From the NCBI GenBank assembly GCA_019307665.1, contig JAFDJC010000102.1, forward strand, positions 1-12,654: a DNA stretch of 12,654 bases, written 5' to 3'. Shown here piece after piece: positions 12,232 through 12,654 of this stretch; positions within the stretch are counted from its first letter, which is position 1; every line of letters begins with the position of its first letter. A model generated the notes under the pieces. That model saw only the letters and a list, made by a program, of their open reading frames with translations, ran no database searches and was not told where the DNA came from. The stretch comes from Deltaproteobacteria bacterium (GTDB taxonomy: Bacteria; Desulfobacterota; Desulfobacteria; Desulfobacterales; SURF-7). Made by a program: the position numbers and the translations under genes.

Positions 12232-12654
12232 TAAATTAATTGAGACATTTGACTACAATCTGGATTCATACAAGAAAGGCTCGTACAACGAAACTCAGAT
12301 TCGCCGTGAATTTATTGACCCGTTTTTTGAAGAACTGGGGTGGGATATTACGAATAAACAGGGCTATGCGGAAGCATACAAAGATGTAATCCACGAAGAT
12401 GCTATTAAGGTCGGTGGTGTCACAAAAGCACCTGATTATTGTTTCCGTATAGGAGGCGTCCGAAAATTCTTCCTTGAAGCCAAAAAACCCGCTGTAAATA
12501 TCAGAGAAGATATCCATCCAGCGTATCAATTGCGCCGTTATGGATGGAGTGCGAAACTGCCTCTCAGTATCTTAACCGATTTTGAAGAGTTTTCCGTTTA
12601 TGACTGCCGTGTAAAACCTACTAAAACCGACAAGGCTTCCCATTCCCGCATCTT
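12209..12654 (+). CDS. Type IIG-like restriction-modification enzyme, N-terminal part (runs off window)
   Basis: 148 codons from ATG 12209 with no stop before the window end. The sequence is an HsdR_N-like PD-(D/E)xK nuclease domain: ETQIRREFIDPFFEELGWD (28-46), KQGYAEAYKDVIHED (50-64), KAPDYCFR with catalytic D76, FFLEAKKP with E90 and K92, then YQLRRYGWSAKLPLSILTDF (106-125). This is the usual N-terminus of large single-chain enzymes (about 1000 aa) with a following Eco57I-type adenine methylase domain; that methylase part would lie beyond the window. Such enzymes combine cleavage and methylation and act alone against foreign DNA. The nuclease residues visible here are intact, so it may be the one functional restriction gene of this island. 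The upstream Shine-Dalgarno is weak. Confidence 0.85.
   Translation, partial: MNVPDRINKLIETFDYNLDSYKKGSYNETQIRREFIDPFFEELGWDITNKQGYAEAYKDVIHEDAIKVGGVTKAPDYCFRIGGVRKFFLEAKKPAVNIREDIHPAYQLRRYGWSAKLPLSILTDFEEFSVYDCRVKPTKTDKASHSRI

Noticed and set aside
1..12654. CRISPR array, tRNA or rRNA genes
   Set aside because: No regularly spaced repeats of CRISPR type, cloverleaf genes or rRNA signatures were seen on either strand by eye.

Overview
The window looks like chromosomal DNA of an anaerobic sulfate/metal-reducing bacterium of the Desulfobacterota, most likely a Desulfobacterales member. This is inferred from an hgcA-hgcB mercury-methylation locus, a DUF169 gene, a probable selenoprotein, abundant small palindromic repeats and moderate GC content. 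No rRNA or tRNA gene is present, so taxonomy is an inference.

Layout. (1) 1-2041: a glutathione module. The C-terminal domain of a glutathione S-transferase (with an in-frame TGA near the window edge) is followed 7 nt later by a class I glutamate-cysteine ligase (gshA). (2) 2042-4102: a mercury-methylation operon. A leader carries a candidate promoter and repeated CGATAA motifs. It is followed by an ArsR-family regulator, hgcA (corrinoid methyltransferase with five membrane helices) and hgcB (2x[4Fe-4S] ferredoxin). (3) 4103-5056: a possible group II intron scar, then a DUF169 gene. (4) 5315-7723: AT-rich membrane genes, namely a UbiA prenyltransferase and a GT39/ArnT-like glycosyltransferase broken by a -1 frameshift at an A8 run. 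(5) 7822-9258: a soluble Hanks-type Ser/Thr kinase on the minus strand with its own strong promoter, bracketed by inverted copies of a REP-like palindrome. (6) 9546-12654: a decayed defence/mobile island. It holds a RelE-like toxin with an amber codon, its XRE antitoxin with an internal deletion, a tyrosine-recombinase tail, an orphan beta-class DNA methyltransferase with a convergent rotted gene that is probably its restriction enzyme, tandem hairpin repeats, an hsdR fragment, and the start of a type IIG-like restriction-modification gene running off the window.

The outstanding observation is in hgcB. Conventional reading stops at a TGA that is codon 73, the position of the functionally important Cys73 of known HgcB. 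The frame continues for 18 more codons and ends in the family's vicinal Cys-Cys pair. Seventeen nucleotides after the TGA begins the GGGC loop of a perfect stem whose loop (AGGGCU) differs by one base from the E. coli fdhF SECIS loop (AGGUCU). This is what a selenocysteine-containing HgcB would look like: a selenol at the proposed mercury-handling position of the methylation machinery. I do not recall this being described.
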